The translations under genes and the position numbers were made by a program. From contig NZ_LT985323.1 of the NCBI RefSeq assembly GCF_900290275.1, forward strand, positions 393,307 through 457,306: a DNA stretch of 64,000 nt. The letters are read 5' to 3'. Positions 24,017 through 33,156 of this stretch are shown in pieces. Numbering within the stretch: position 1 is the first letter of the stretch; each line of letters starts with the position of its first letter. The stretch is from Prevotella merdae. Its GTDB lineage: Bacteria; Bacteroidota; Bacteroidia; Bacteroidales; Bacteroidaceae. The notes under the pieces were generated by a model. The model was not told where the DNA came from and made no database searches. It saw only the letters and a list, made by a program, of their open reading frames with translations.

Positions 24017-24516
24017 CTTCTATTTCGAACGTTTTCTATTACCAATATCAATATGGCGGTAAGCACGGTACTGCCCAATATGCTTGTAACCAACTGCATC
24101 CAGTTGTAAAGGTTGAATGCCTCAAGCGAGAAGAAAGCAAGGCACATTAAGAAAACCAGTATGACTGTATAGCTGACATACTTGGACACGCCTAATGTTC
24201 GGAACGATGGTGTAAGGTCTTCGGCGCTGTCGCGTGGCACAAAAAGCTCAAGCAGATATGGCTGCAACATACCCACAAATGTCATTGAGGCAGAAGCCAC
24301 ACCCGGCGTATTTGAGAATATGTCGATAGCAAGTCCCATGGCAAAACACCACAACAGCGTAGCCCACTTGCCTTGTCCACGCTGCATAGGCAGCACAAAG
24401 TAGGCATACAGCAATGGGGTGGCACAGCCAAACAAGCGTATGTGATTAAGTACAAGCGCCTGTATCACGACCAATATGATGAAGAAAACTATGTTTCTGA
24501 TGAAGTTCAAGTTCAT
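24013..24516 (-). CDS. mreD: Rod-shape determining protein MreD
   Basis: The protein has 167 residues with five or six hydrophobic segments, the usual MreD size and layout. It is an integral inner-membrane member of the elongasome, bridging MreC with the RodA-PBP2 pair. Sequence conservation in MreD is weak, so position between mreC and mrdA carries much of the identification. Confidence 0.9.
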   Translation of the reverse strand: MNLNFIRNIVFFIILVVIQALVLNHIRLFGCATPLLYAYFVLPMQRGQGKWATLLWCFAMGLAIDIFSNTPGVASASMTFVGMLQPYLLELFVPRDSAEDLTPSFRTLGVSKYVSYTVILVFLMCLAFFSLEAFNLYNWMQLVTSILGSTVLTAILILVIENVRNRR

Positions 24517-24581
24517 ATATATATTTGAATAGGATGAGACATTTGCGGCATAAGCCTTATGGTTATTGCCGTGGCTATACT

Positions 24582-25442
24582 CTACTGACGAGCCTTGAGC
24601 GAGTCTTCGGCAGCACGCAGAATCTCAAGTTTCTTGTCCATCTCGGTGTCGTTGATTACACAAACATCACGCAGACGTGCAAAGTCGGTAGATAGCGATA
24701 TCTTGAGTCGATACGACATACCATTGTCTGAATTGTAGACATGCTTGATGCGTCCTACTACAATGCCGGCAGGAAATACCGATGAGTAGCCAGAGGTAAT
24801 AATATAGTCGCCAAGCTTGAAGTGAGCATGACGTGGGATGTCGTCTATGTAGGCATATTCGGGCGATCCGCCTGTCCAATGAAGATAGCCAAAGTAGCCA
24901 CGTCCCTTTATAGAGCAGCTTATGTTAGACTGCTGACTAAGCACAGGAATCACTACCGAATAGTGTTCGCTTGTAAGATATACTATGCCCACAACACCCG
25001 TTCCACTAACTACGCCCATATCCTTCTTTACACCATCGGCAGAACCTCGGTTTATGGTTATGAAGTTGTTGGCCTTGTCAAGCGACGAGCTTACCACTTG
25101 TGCAGGTATTGTCTGGAAACCTTGCATCACCTTGTGTTGCATACGCTCTATCAGCGTGGTGTCCTTGCTGGTCTTGCGCACTTGTTCTGTAAGCATTGCC
25201 ACCTCTCGTTCCAGGTAGAGATTGCGCTGGGTAAGTTGTCGGTTAACGTCGGTAAGCTGGAAATATTGCGTTACAGCAGAGTTCCACTCAAACACCTTGC
25301 CACTAACGGCATTAGCCGACGAAAACCATACACTGCCCTGATAGCTATTGTAATGGAAAAGCAAAGCAAAGCTTGCCACTTCGAGCAGTAGGAAGACAAA
25401 CCAATGGTTATGGCGTGCAAGAAAATCTAATAGGTTGCGCAT
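24582..25442 (-). CDS. mreC: Rod-shape determining protein MreC
   Basis: The protein has 286 residues. It has a single N-terminal membrane segment (about 13-30), a coiled coil (about 64-95), and a periplasmic beta domain containing the MreC-type ITINRGSADGVKKDMGVVSG and GYSSVFPAGIVVGRI. It organises PBP2 and activates the elongasome. It is separated from mreB by an unusual 283-base repeat-filled spacer. Confidence 0.94.
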   Translation of the reverse strand: MRNLLDFLARHNHWFVFLLLEVASFALLFHYNSYQGSVWFSSANAVSGKVFEWNSAVTQYFQLTDVNRQLTQRNLYLEREVAMLTEQVRKTSKDTTLIERMQHKVMQGFQTIPAQVVSSSLDKANNFITINRGSADGVKKDMGVVSGTGVVGIVYLTSEHYSVVIPVLSQQSNISCSIKGRGYFGYLHWTGGSPEYAYIDDIPRHAHFKLGDYIITSGYSSVFPAGIVVGRIKHVYNSDNGMSYRLKISLSTDFARLRDVCVINDTEMDKKLEILRAAEDSLKARQ

Positions 25443-25445
25443 TTT

Positions 25446-25727
25446 TTAAAAGTAAAAGGGTAAAAAAGTAAAAAAGTAAAAAGGTAAAAGAGAAAACAAG
25501 TAAGGCTACAACCTAAAGGTCTATCGCCAAGCAAGACTACTAAGCCTCGCAAAGCAACAGCATAAGCTATCACCAAGCAAGACCACAAGCCTCGCAAAGC
25601 AACAGCATAAGCCATCACCAAGCAAGACCACAAGCCCAGCAAAGCAACAGCATAAGCTATCACCAAGCAAGACCACAAGCCCAGCCTTTTTACTTTTTTA
25701 CTTTTTTACTTTTTTACTTTTATATTT
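25446..25727. repeat. 45-bp tandem repeats flanked by inverted A/T-rich arms
   Basis: Between mreC and mreB lie three full units and one partial unit of a 45-base sequence (CACCAAGCAAGACCACAAGC and so on) at 25525-25686. On the left is a GTAAAAAA-type array (about 25446-25490), and on the right is its inverted counterpart, TTTTTTAC repeats (25687-25727), so the whole spacer could fold as a long hairpin with the 45-base units in the loop. The right arm runs to the last codons of mreB. The minus strand also reads open, but I reject that frame as repeat-derived. Confidence 0.85.
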
Positions 25728-26748
25728 ATCTCATCAAGAATGAGAAACGGTCGATGTTCTTCAGAGCCACACCTGCTCCCTTTGCCACACTGTGCAATGG
25801 ATCCTCGGCGATGTGGAACGGAATATTGATCTTGTCGGCAAGGCGCTTGTCAAGACCACGCAACAAGGCACCGCCACCCGAGAGGTAGATACCATTCTTA
25901 ACGATGTCGGCATAAAGCTCTGGCGGTGTATTCTCGAGAGCCGAGAGTACAGCGTTCTCAATCTTGGCTACGGTTTTGTCTATGCAGTGAGCTATCTCCT
26001 GATAGCATACAGGCACCTCCATAGGCAATGCCGTGATGCGGTTAGGACCATGTACTACAAAGTCTTCTGGAGCCTCGTCGCCAAGTTCGGTAAGAGCAGA
26101 GCCTACATGTATCTTTATACGCTCAGCCATACGCTCTGATACCTTTACGTTGTGCTGACGTGACATATACTCTTGAATATCAGCAGTAAGGTCGTCGCCT
26201 GCGGTACGTATTGAGTTGTTTGATACGATGCCGCCCAATGAAATAACGGCAATCTCGGTAGAGCCACCACCTATATCAACAATCATATTGCCCTCTGGAG
26301 CCTCAACATCAATACCGATACCAATAGCAGCTGCCATAGGCTCAAAGATAAGATATACATCACGTCCATCTGCATGCTCGGCACTATCACGCACAGCGCG
26401 AAGCTCAACCTCTGTAGAACCAGAAGGAACACCAATAACCATACGGAGTGACGGTGAGAAGAAGCGGCTTCCAGTGTGAACCATCTTTATAAGGCCGCGC
26501 ATCATTTGTTCGCAAGCAGTAAAGTCGGCAATCACTCCATCGCGGAGTGGTCGTATAGTGCGGATGTTGTCATGAGTCTTCTCATACATCATCTTTGCCT
26601 TTGAGCCGACAGCAATCATTTTGTCAGTGCGACGGTCAAGTGCCACTACCGAAGGTTCATCAACAACAATCTTGTCATCGCTGATAATAATGGTGTTGGC
26701 AGTACCAAGGTCCATCGCAATGTCCTGTACGAAAGAAAAAAATCCCAT
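25726..26748 (-). CDS. mreB: Rod-shape determining actin homologue MreB
   Basis: The protein has 340 residues, the standard size. MreB forms membrane-bound filaments that steer lateral wall synthesis. The actin-fold motifs are visible: phosphate 1 AMDLGTANTIII, connect 1 and phosphate 2 MIVDIGGGSTEIAVISLGGI, and adenosine motif YLSGGGALLRGLDKRLAD. It follows the purH cyclohydrolase gene by 45 bases and begins the cell-shape run. Confidence 0.97.
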   Translation of the reverse strand: MGFFSFVQDIAMDLGTANTIIISDDKIVVDEPSVVALDRRTDKMIAVGSKAKMMYEKTHDNIRTIRPLRDGVIADFTACEQMMRGLIKMVHTGSRFFSPSLRMVIGVPSGSTEVELRAVRDSAEHADGRDVYLIFEPMAAAIGIGIDVEAPEGNMIVDIGGGSTEIAVISLGGIVSNNSIRTAGDDLTADIQEYMSRQHNVKVSERMAERIKIHVGSALTELGDEAPEDFVVHGPNRITALPMEVPVCYQEIAHCIDKTVAKIENAVLSALENTPPELYADIVKNGIYLSGGGALLRGLDKRLADKINIPFHIAEDPLHSVAKGAGVALKNIDRFSFLMR

Positions 26749-26793
26749 TTAATGAATTTTGAATTGTGAGTTTTGATTTTTTAATTCCTAATT

Positions 26794-27387
26794 CTACTTA
26801 GCAAACCACTCATGAATAGCTGTATCGTAGTGGCTGCTTACACCGAAGGCGCGCTCAGCAAACATCTTGCGATCGGCAAGGTCGGTAGTAGCACCCTTCT
26901 TGTTGAGGATGTCGAGCAACACAGGATACTCGGCTTTGCTCGGAACAATAACAACATCCTTGAAGTTCTTTGCTCCGGCACGGATGAGCGAAATACCACC
27001 TATATCAATCTTCTCTATGATGTCGGCTTCGCTTGCTCCGCTTGCCACGGTCTGCTCGAATGGATAGAGGTCTACTATAACAAGGTCGATTTCAGGAATG
27101 GCATACTCAGCCATCTGCTGAAGATCGCCCTCGTTGTCGCGGCGTGCAAGTATACCACCAAAGATACGTGGATGAAGTGTCTTGACACGACCGCCAAGAA
27201 TTGACGGATAAGATGTGACACTTTCTACAGCCTGACACTCATAGCCAAGCGACTCGATGAAAGCCTGTGTGCCACCAGTTGAGAGAAATTTAACTCCTTC
27301 TTCGTTGAGCTTCTTCAAGAGCTCGTCGAGGCCGTCCTTGTGGAATACCGATACAAGCGCGGTCTTGATTTTCTTTGTTTCAGCCAT
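26794..27387 (-). CDS. purH: IMP cyclohydrolase (PurH N-terminal domain only)
   Basis: The protein has 197 residues and closes FAICAR to IMP, the last step of purine synthesis. It contains the MGS-like fold with the active-site elements STGGTQAFIE, TLHPRIFGGILARR and VDLYPFEQTV, and stops after SSHYDTAIHEWF, which in ordinary PurH is the linker into the AICAR transformylase domain. Ordinary PurH has about 510 residues. The missing half is encoded separately at 55636-56817. The gene end looks clean, not like a frameshift. Confidence 0.92.
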   Translation of the reverse strand: MAETKKIKTALVSVFHKDGLDELLKKLNEEGVKFLSTGGTQAFIESLGYECQAVESVTSYPSILGGRVKTLHPRIFGGILARRDNEGDLQQMAEYAIPEIDLVIVDLYPFEQTVASGASEADIIEKIDIGGISLIRAGAKNFKDVVIVPSKAEYPVLLDILNKKGATTDLADRKMFAERAFGVSSHYDTAIHEWFAK

Positions 27388-27440
27388 AAAACTTTTACTA
27401 TAATCTTTTACCTTTAAACAAGTTTCATTATTTTAAAGTG

Positions 27441-27448
27441 CAAAGATA
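27441..27448 (-). promoter_or_regulatory. -7 box upstream of purH
   Basis: TATCTTTG followed by CA on the minus strand is a good Bacteroidetes sigma-ABfr -7 element, about 54 bases before the purH start. The -33 element is weak. Confidence 0.65.
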
Positions 27449-27565
27449 GCAAAAACAACGGATATTACATATTAATTAAAGTGAAAATAATTAGGGTAAG
27501 CCTTTTTGTTGACATAAAATACCCTAATAGCTAATAGACAATACTTATTTTTCATTTTTTTGTTG

Positions 27566-27573
27566 TATCTTTG
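27566..27573 (+). promoter_or_regulatory. -7 box upstream of obgE
   Basis: TATCTTTG followed by CA lies 38 bases before the obgE ATG and faces away from the purH promoter. T-rich DNA precedes it. The -33 match is poor. Confidence 0.7.
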
Positions 27574-27610
27574 CAAAATTCGATAACTTTTTCATCAGAA
27601 TACAAAGACA

Positions 27611-28798
27611 ATGGCAGAATCAAATTTCGTTGACTATGTGAAGATATATTGCCGCTCTGGCAAGGGCGGCCGTGGCTCTATGCACTTGCGCCACGTTAAG
27701 TACAACCCTAACGGAGGTCCAGATGGTGGCGACGGTGGACATGGTGGCAGCATATACTTACGCGGCAATCATAACTACTGGACTTTATTGCATCTTAAGT
27801 TCCAGCGACATGTCTTTGCCGAACATGGAGGCAACGGCGGACGCGACAAGTGTCATGGCAAGGACGGCAAAGATATATACATCGATGTGCCATGCGGTAC
27901 AGTGGTGTACAATGCCGAGACTGGCAAGTACGTATGCGATGTTACATACGACGGACAAGAAGTATTGCTTCTTAAAGGAGGCCGTGGAGGATTGGGCAAC
28001 TTCCAGTTCCGTTCGGCTACCAACCAAACTCCACGCTATGCACAACCTGGCGAACCTATGGAGGAAATGACTATTATTCTCGAACTTAAGCTTCTTGCCG
28101 ACGTTGGTCTTGTTGGTTTGCCTAATGCAGGCAAGTCAACATTGCTTTCCGCTGTATCGAGCGCACGTCCAAAGATTGCTAATTATCCGTTTACCACTCT
28201 CGAGCCATCACTTGGCATTGTAGACTACCGCGACCACAAGTCGTTCGTAATGGCCGACATCCCAGGTATTATTGAAGGTGCAAGCGAAGGCAAGGGACTC
28301 GGACTGCGATTCTTACGACACATCGAGCGCAACTCGCTATTGCTCTTCATGGTGCCTGGCGATACCGACGATATAAAGCGTGAATACGAACTGCTGCTTA
28401 ACGAGCTACAACAATTCAATCCTGATATGCTGAGCAAACACCGTGTATTGGCTATCACAAAGTGCGACTTGCTTGACGAAGAGCTTATAGAAATGCTTAA
28501 GGAAACATTGCCCAACGACCTGCCTGTGGTCTTTATTTCTTCTATAACAGGCTTGGGCATACAGGAACTGAAGGATGTGCTGTGGCGCGAGCTTAACTCT
28601 GAGAGCAATAAGTTACAGATTATAACATCCGAAGAATCGCTTGTTCACCGCGACAAGGACATGACACGATTTGCCGAGGAACTTATGGCTGAGGGCGAGG
28701 ACGATATTATCTACCTCGAAGACGAAGACATTGAGGACATCGACGATATTGAGTACCTTGACGACTTTGAGTACGAGGAGGACCCTAAGAATGAGTAA
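27611..28798 (+). CDS. obgE: Ribosome-associated GTPase Obg/CgtA
   Basis: The protein has 395 residues. It has a glycine-rich Obg fold at about 1-158 ([18 protein letters not shown]), then a G domain with G1 [10 protein letters not shown]3 [17 protein letters not shown] and a G4-like TKCD. It ends in a very acidic tail (about 350-395, many Asp/Glu). It acts in 50S maturation and stress signalling. The last eight bases, ATGAGTAA, contain the start of pgeF, so translation is coupled. Confidence 0.97.
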   Translation: MAESNFVDYVKIYCRSGKGGRGSMHLRHVKYNPNGGPDGGDGGHGGSIYLRGNHNYWTLLHLKFQRHVFAEHGGNGGRDKCHGKDGKDIYIDVPCGTVVYNAETGKYVCDVTYDGQEVLLLKGGRGGLGNFQFRSATNQTPRYAQPGEPMEEMTIILELKLLADVGLVGLPNAGKSTLLSAVSSARPKIANYPFTTLEPSLGIVDYRDHKSFVMADIPGIIEGASEGKGLGLRFLRHIERNSLLLFMVPGDTDDIKREYELLLNELQQFNPDMLSKHRVLAITKCDLLDEELIEMLKETLPNDLPVVFISSITGLGIQELKDVLWRELNSESNKLQIITSEESLVHRDKDMTRFAEELMAEGEDDIIYLEDEDIEDIDDIEYLDDFEYEEDPKNE

Positions 28799-29621
28799 CA
28801 AGCAGCCTGTTCTCAACTATTACGAGCTGTCAAGTGATGTTACTGCATTCTCTACAACCCGTCATGGAGGTGTGAGCGATGGCAATTATGCCTCGCTCAA
28901 CATCAATGAGTATTGTGGCGATAGCAAGGACAACACCGACACCAACCGACAACTGCTCGCCACCGAACTTGACATAGATGCCAATCGCATCATAATGCCA
29001 CACCAAACACATGGTGTGGAGACTCGCATCATTGGCAAAGAATTTCTCTCCCTACCCAAAAGTGTAAAGAAAATGTTACTTGAGGGTGTAGACGCTGTAA
29101 TGACAGATATTCAGGGCATATGCATTGGCGTGTCTACAGCCGATTGTATACCAGTGCTCTTATACGACGAGGAACATCATGCGGCAGCAGCCATACACGC
29201 TGGTTGGCGCGGTACACTTGCCCGCATTGTACACAAGACAATACAGGAAATGCGCATAGCATATCAAACCGAACCCACTAAACTAAAGGCCGTCATCGGT
29301 CCTGGTATATCGATAGAAAACTTTGAAGTGGGCGATGAGGTATACAATGCGTTTGACCAAGCTGCGTTCGACATGAACTCTATTGCCGAAGAACGCATCA
29401 AGCGCAACCCAAATGCCGATGATCCTTCAAAGCTGTTTGAGAAGAAATGGCACATCAACCTGCCACTTGCCAACCTCCAACTGCTAACACACAACGGTGT
29501 GAACGAGGCTAATATCATCAACACCGACATCTGCACATACGACAATGCCGACAACTACTTCTCGGCACGACGCCTTGGCATCGAGTCGGGACGCATTTAT
29601 ACTGGTATAATAATAAGATAA
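28791..29621 (+). CDS. pgeF: Peptidoglycan editing factor / multicopper-type YfiH family protein
   Basis: From the ATG at 28791 the protein has 276 residues. An upstream in-frame extension lies inside obgE and is a shadow. The family's metal-binding pattern is present: [24 protein letters not shown] (His), [10 protein letters not shown] (Cys) and AIHAGWRGT (His). YfiH/PgeF removes misplaced L-Ser from peptidoglycan precursors in E. coli; purine-nucleoside phosphorolysis is reported for relatives. It is cytoplasmic. Confidence 0.9.
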   Translation: MSNKQPVLNYYELSSDVTAFSTTRHGGVSDGNYASLNINEYCGDSKDNTDTNRQLLATELDIDANRIIMPHQTHGVETRIIGKEFLSLPKSVKKMLLEGVDAVMTDIQGICIGVSTADCIPVLLYDEEHHAAAAIHAGWRGTLARIVHKTIQEMRIAYQTEPTKLKAVIGPGISIENFEVGDEVYNAFDQAAFDMNSIAEERIKRNPNADDPSKLFEKKWHINLPLANLQLLTHNGVNEANIINTDICTYDNADNYFSARRLGIESGRIYTGIIIR

Positions 29622-29636
29622 GAATAAAACAGGAGA

Positions 29637-30767
29637 ATGAAAATACGCAAACTACTATTAATGCTTGCCCTTCCTGTGGTGCTAACCACAACAGCATCGG
29701 CTCCCGTAAAGCAGCAGTTTACAGCCGCCGAACAACAGCAAATAAGCATTGCAACACCAGGATTGTTCACACGTTCGGATGCCTTCAACGTAGACTTTAG
29801 TTTATTGAAGGCTTCCGAATACTCGTTTCCGCTACCAGTAGGCAAAGCTGTTATGCGCAAGAACAACTATATGGAGATTACAACCACTGAGGGTGATGCT
29901 GTAAAGGCTATGTTTGACGGCACCGTACGTCTTTCCCGTAAACAGTCTGAATTGGGCAATGTCATCGTTATCCGACACCGCAACGGCCTAGAGACTGTAT
30001 ATGGCAGCAATGCTCAAAACCTTGTAAACGTTGGCGACCATGTGCGTGCCGGACAAACAGTTGCTATTGCCGGAAGCAGAGATGGAAAGATTTTATGCGA
30101 CTTTGCCATAATGGTGAACGGTTGCAGAATTAATCCTTCTACTATTATCGATATAAAGAGCCATCGCCTGCGCCGTCAAACCCTATTGTGCGAAAAAAAT
30201 GGCGAGTTTGTTAACGTGAGCATCCTAGGTGACAAAACTGATATCGAGGAGAGTAAAAGCGATATGAAACTTGACGATGCTTTTGCCAAATCGGCCACAT
30301 TCAAGTGGAATCTTGAGAAGATGGAAAAGGAACGTTGGGCTTATCCATTACCTGGCGCAAAGGTTATAAGTCCATATGGAGGCAAACGACGCCATGCTGG
30401 TGTAGACCTCAAGACCAAGCCTAACGACGAGATTGTAGCTGCCTTCGATGGTGTGGTTACACGCTCTTCACCTTACTCTGCTTACGGCAACTGCATAGTG
30501 ATACATCATGCCAATGGACTTGAGACGCTATACTCACACCAGTCTAAGAACCTTGTAAAGGTAGGCGATAAGGTGAAGGCGGGTCAGGTTATCGGACTTA
30601 CTGGACGTACTGGACGTGCCACAACAGAACACTTACACTTTGAGACTCACTTCAAAGGACGCCGATTCAATCCCAACCTAATCTTCGACCACACATCGCG
30701 CAAGCTACAGCAGTCTACCATTACGTTGACAAAGAATGGTGGCATAACATCGAAAAAGAATAAATAA
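29637..30767 (+). CDS. Secreted M23 peptidase with duplicated domain
   Basis: The protein has 376 residues. A signal peptide (1-22, ending near ASA) leads to two M23-like beta domains. The first (about 60-170: GTVRLSRKQSELGNVIVIRH) lacks the zinc ligands. The second (about 240-355) keeps them: HAGVDLKTKP (His and Asp) and HLHFETH. It is a likely periplasmic or envelope endopeptidase, or a divisome/elongasome activator, with an inactive regulatory copy of the domain. It follows pgeF by 15 bases and a strong terminator follows. Confidence 0.88.
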   Translation: MKIRKLLLMLALPVVLTTTASAPVKQQFTAAEQQQISIATPGLFTRSDAFNVDFSLLKASEYSFPLPVGKAVMRKNNYMEITTTEGDAVKAMFDGTVRLSRKQSELGNVIVIRHRNGLETVYGSNAQNLVNVGDHVRAGQTVAIAGSRDGKILCDFAIMVNGCRINPSTIIDIKSHRLRRQTLLCEKNGEFVNVSILGDKTDIEESKSDMKLDDAFAKSATFKWNLEKMEKERWAYPLPGAKVISPYGGKRRHAGVDLKTKPNDEIVAAFDGVVTRSSPYSAYGNCIVIHHANGLETLYSHQSKNLVKVGDKVKAGQVIGLTGRTGRATTEHLHFETHFKGRRFNPNLIFDHTSRKLQQSTITLTKNGGITSKKNK

Positions 30768-30789
30768 TTTACTTCAGGCGTATAGACAC

Positions 30790-30824
30790 AAAAAGGGACT
30801 CTGCATAATACAGAGTCCCTTTTT
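30790..30824. terminator. Bidirectional terminator
   Basis: A perfect 14-base stem AAAAAGGGACTCTG / CAGAGTCCCTTTTT with a 7-base loop serves both the M23 gene (plus) and rplS (minus). Confidence 0.93.
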
Positions 30825-30858
30825 ATGTCTTTTACTTTTGGTTCTACCCAAGCAAGTA

Positions 30859-31218
30859 TTAGTCGTTGTTAACAACACGACGCTCAGCGATACGAGCCTT
30901 CTTACCTGTAAGATTACGGAGGTAGTAAAGCTTAGCGCGACGTACCTTACCATGCTTGTTAACCTCGATGCTGTCGATGTTCGGCGACTCAATTGGGAAA
31001 ATACGCTCTACACCTACAGTTCCAGACATCTTGCGAACGGTGAAGCGCTTCTTGTCTCCGTGACCAGAGATCTTGATTACAACACCACGGTAGAGCTGGA
31101 TACGCTCCTTAGAACCCTCGATAATTTTGTAAGCGACTGTGATTGTGTCACCAGAACGGAACTCTGGGAACTTCTTGCCGGTTGCAAATGCTTCCTCAGC
31201 AACTTTAATTAAATCCAT
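30859..31218 (-). CDS. rplS: 50S ribosomal protein L19
   Basis: The protein has 119 residues, the normal size. The pattern [28 protein letters not shown] and [13 protein letters not shown] is diagnostic. It lies at the 30S-50S interface. It is monocistronic, with a near-consensus promoter at 31311-31342 and a terminator at 30790-30824. Confidence 0.98.
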   Translation of the reverse strand: MDLIKVAEEAFATGKKFPEFRSGDTITVAYKIIEGSKERIQLYRGVVIKISGHGDKKRFTVRKMSGTVGVERIFPIESPNIDSIEVNKHGKVRRAKLYYLRNLTGKKARIAERRVVNND

Positions 31219-31310
31219 TGTAAATCTGATAATTAAATTTGTTTATCGTTCTCGCGCAACATAACTGGGCAACACTTCTTCCCGTCATCGGTTACGCCGA
31301 AAAGCGGGTG

Positions 31311-31342
31311 CAAAGTTACTACTTTTTTGTATAACCGACAAA
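31311..31342 (-). promoter_or_regulatory. rplS promoter, near-consensus
   Basis: On the minus strand, TTTG (31339-31342), a 20-base spacer, then TAACTTTG (31311-31318) match the Bacteroidetes TTTG-N19/20-TAnnTTTG consensus. A leader of about 85 bases precedes the ATG. Confidence 0.85.
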
Positions 31343-31412
31343 TATTTAACGAGTTAAGTGACATTGAAACATAAAAATAACCTCCATTCTGTGCTTATGA
31401 GCAAAAAATTAA

Positions 31413-31420
31413 TACCTTTG
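31413..31420 (+). promoter_or_regulatory. -7 box upstream of the nucleotidase pair
   Basis: TACCTTTG followed by CAG lies 25 bases before the ATG of the 31445 gene. The -33 position shows only a weak TCTG. Confidence 0.65.
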
Positions 31421-31444
31421 CAGTTAAAATAAATAATACAAACA

Positions 31445-32215
31445 ATGAACAAACAATTTGTTATACTATCGCTTGCCACGGCCGCGCTCTTAGCTACATC
31501 ATGCGCGCAGCACCAATACTCGATGGCAGACGTACAGCGTTCACGCATCGTTATCGACCAACGCTACGATGCCAACCCTGATAAGGAGGCTACAGCTTTC
31601 CTTGCGCCTTACAAACAGAAGGTAGACGAGATAATGTCGCCCGTTATGGGTGTGGCTGCATGCGATATGCCACGATTCCGACCAGAGAGTCCTTTGTCCA
31701 ATCTACTTGCCGACATCCTTGTATATAGCAGTACAAGGTTTGGCGAGAAGCCCGACTTTGCCGTTTACAATATGGGAGGCATACGCGCCTCGCTTAGCAA
31801 AGGCAATGTAACACGTGGCGATATTCTTGACATTGCTCCGTTTGAGAACAAGATTTGTTTTCTTACACTTAGCGGCACCGACGTTATGGAATTGTTTGGC
31901 CAAATGGCTATGGTTGGAGGCGAAGGCGTTAGCCACAGCATACGTCTTGAGATTAGCAAAGACGGCAAGTTGTTGTCGGCATCCATCAACGGCAAGCCTG
32001 TAGACCCTAATGCCTCTTACCGTATTACCACTATCGACTATCTGGCACAAGGCAACGACCACCTCGAGGCTTTCAAGAAGAAAACCAACTTTGTGTCGCC
32101 ACAGAACGAGGAGAATAATGCACGTTTCCTTATCGAAGAATATTTTAAAGATATGCACGCCGAAGGCAAAGCTGTTGAGGCTAAGGTTGAGGGACGTGTA
32201 AGTGTTAAGAAATAA
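31445..32215 (+). CDS. 5'-nucleotidase C-terminal-domain lipoprotein
   Basis: The protein has 256 residues. A signal peptide ends in a lipobox (LLATSCA). The body is the 5_nucleotid_C substrate-specificity domain found at the end of UshA-type nucleotidases (VYNMGGIRASLSKGNVTRGD, then APFENKICFLTLSG). It has no metallophosphatase domain of its own. That half is the next gene, 15 bases downstream. The two exported products probably assemble into one functional nucleotidase or sugar-phosphate hydrolase. Confidence 0.9.
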   Translation: MNKQFVILSLATAALLATSCAQHQYSMADVQRSRIVIDQRYDANPDKEATAFLAPYKQKVDEIMSPVMGVAACDMPRFRPESPLSNLLADILVYSSTRFGEKPDFAVYNMGGIRASLSKGNVTRGDILDIAPFENKICFLTLSGTDVMELFGQMAMVGGEGVSHSIRLEISKDGKLLSASINGKPVDPNASYRITTIDYLAQGNDHLEAFKKKTNFVSPQNEENNARFLIEEYFKDMHAEGKAVEAKVEGRVSVKK

Positions 32216-32230
32216 GATGTTTGAATTTAT

Positions 32231-33073
32231 ATGAAAAAGCTATTACTTATAATTTCGCTCTTCTGTATTGCCACTACAATGTCGGCTCAGAAGACCAAGA
32301 CGTTGGAGATTCTTCACACCAACGATACGCACAGTTGCATATTGCCTCTCAACCCTAACCTTGCCGATACTGTTGTGGCAGGACGAGGTGGTTTCTTACG
32401 CCGCATTGCTATGCTCAACGAGGAACGCAAACAGAATCCTGACTTGTTGCTGTTCGATTCGGGCGACTTCTCTCAGGGCTCACCTTTCTATACTATGTTC
32501 AAGGGCGATGTTGAGATTGGACTTATGAACCGCATGAAATATGATGCCGTGACAATAGGCAACCACGAGTTCGACTTCGGTATGGAGAATATGGCTCGCT
32601 TGTTCCGTATGGCTGAGTTTCCTATCGTATGCGCCAACTACGACTTCACTGGCACACCTGTCGAGGGTACCGTTAAGCCTTACATTATCATCAAACGTAA
32701 CGGATTGCGCATAGGTGTCCTTGGCATCTGTCCTCCATTAGAGGGACTGGTGGATGCCACTAAATGCGAGGGCGTGAAATATCTCGACCCTATAAAGACA
32801 GCCAACGATGTTGCTCATATGCTCAAGCATAAGGAGAAGTGCGACCTCGTGATATGCCTGTCGCATCTTGGTTGGATTATGAACCAGAACGTGGATGACC
32901 ATAAGATGATTGCAGCCAACCACGACATCGACATTGTTCTTGGAGGACACTCGCACACATTCTTCCAAACTCTGCAATATATAGAAAATGCCGATGGCAA
33001 GAAGATTCCCGACGACCAGAATGGCAAGAGCGCCATATTCGTGGGCAAATTGCTGGTTAAGTTGACTAAATAA
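32231..33073 (+). CDS. 5'-nucleotidase metallophosphatase-domain protein
   Basis: The protein has 280 residues. A signal peptide ends near MSAQ. The calcineurin-type metal sites are ILHTNDTHS, FDSGDFSQG, GNHEFDFG and GGHSH. This is the catalytic N-terminal half of a UshA-like enzyme, but its gene lies second, after the C-terminal half. It is likely periplasmic. A terminator follows at 33111-33154. Confidence 0.92.
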   Translation: MKKLLLIISLFCIATTMSAQKTKTLEILHTNDTHSCILPLNPNLADTVVAGRGGFLRRIAMLNEERKQNPDLLLFDSGDFSQGSPFYTMFKGDVEIGLMNRMKYDAVTIGNHEFDFGMENMARLFRMAEFPIVCANYDFTGTPVEGTVKPYIIIKRNGLRIGVLGICPPLEGLVDATKCEGVKYLDPIKTANDVAHMLKHKEKCDLVICLSHLGWIMNQNVDDHKMIAANHDIDIVLGGHSHTFFQTLQYIENADGKKIPDDQNGKSAIFVGKLLVKLTK

Positions 33074-33110
33074 TTAATAAGAAACAGAAGAAAAACATCT
33101 GCCGCGTACT

Positions 33111-33154
33111 AATAATAAAAGGCTATGGCGCAAATGTCATAGCCTTTTATTATT
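33111..33154. terminator. Bidirectional terminator
   Basis: A 17-base perfect stem AATAATAAAAGGCTATG / CATAGCCTTTTATTATT with a 10-base loop lies between the convergent nucleotidase and galactosidase genes. Confidence 0.92.
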
Positions 33155-33156
33155 AT

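Noticed and set aside
25427..25678. 83-codon frame over the mreB-mreC spacer with WSCLVIAYAVAL repeats
   Set aside because: It follows from the 45-bp repeat being a multiple of three. It lacks start context and has low-complexity composition.
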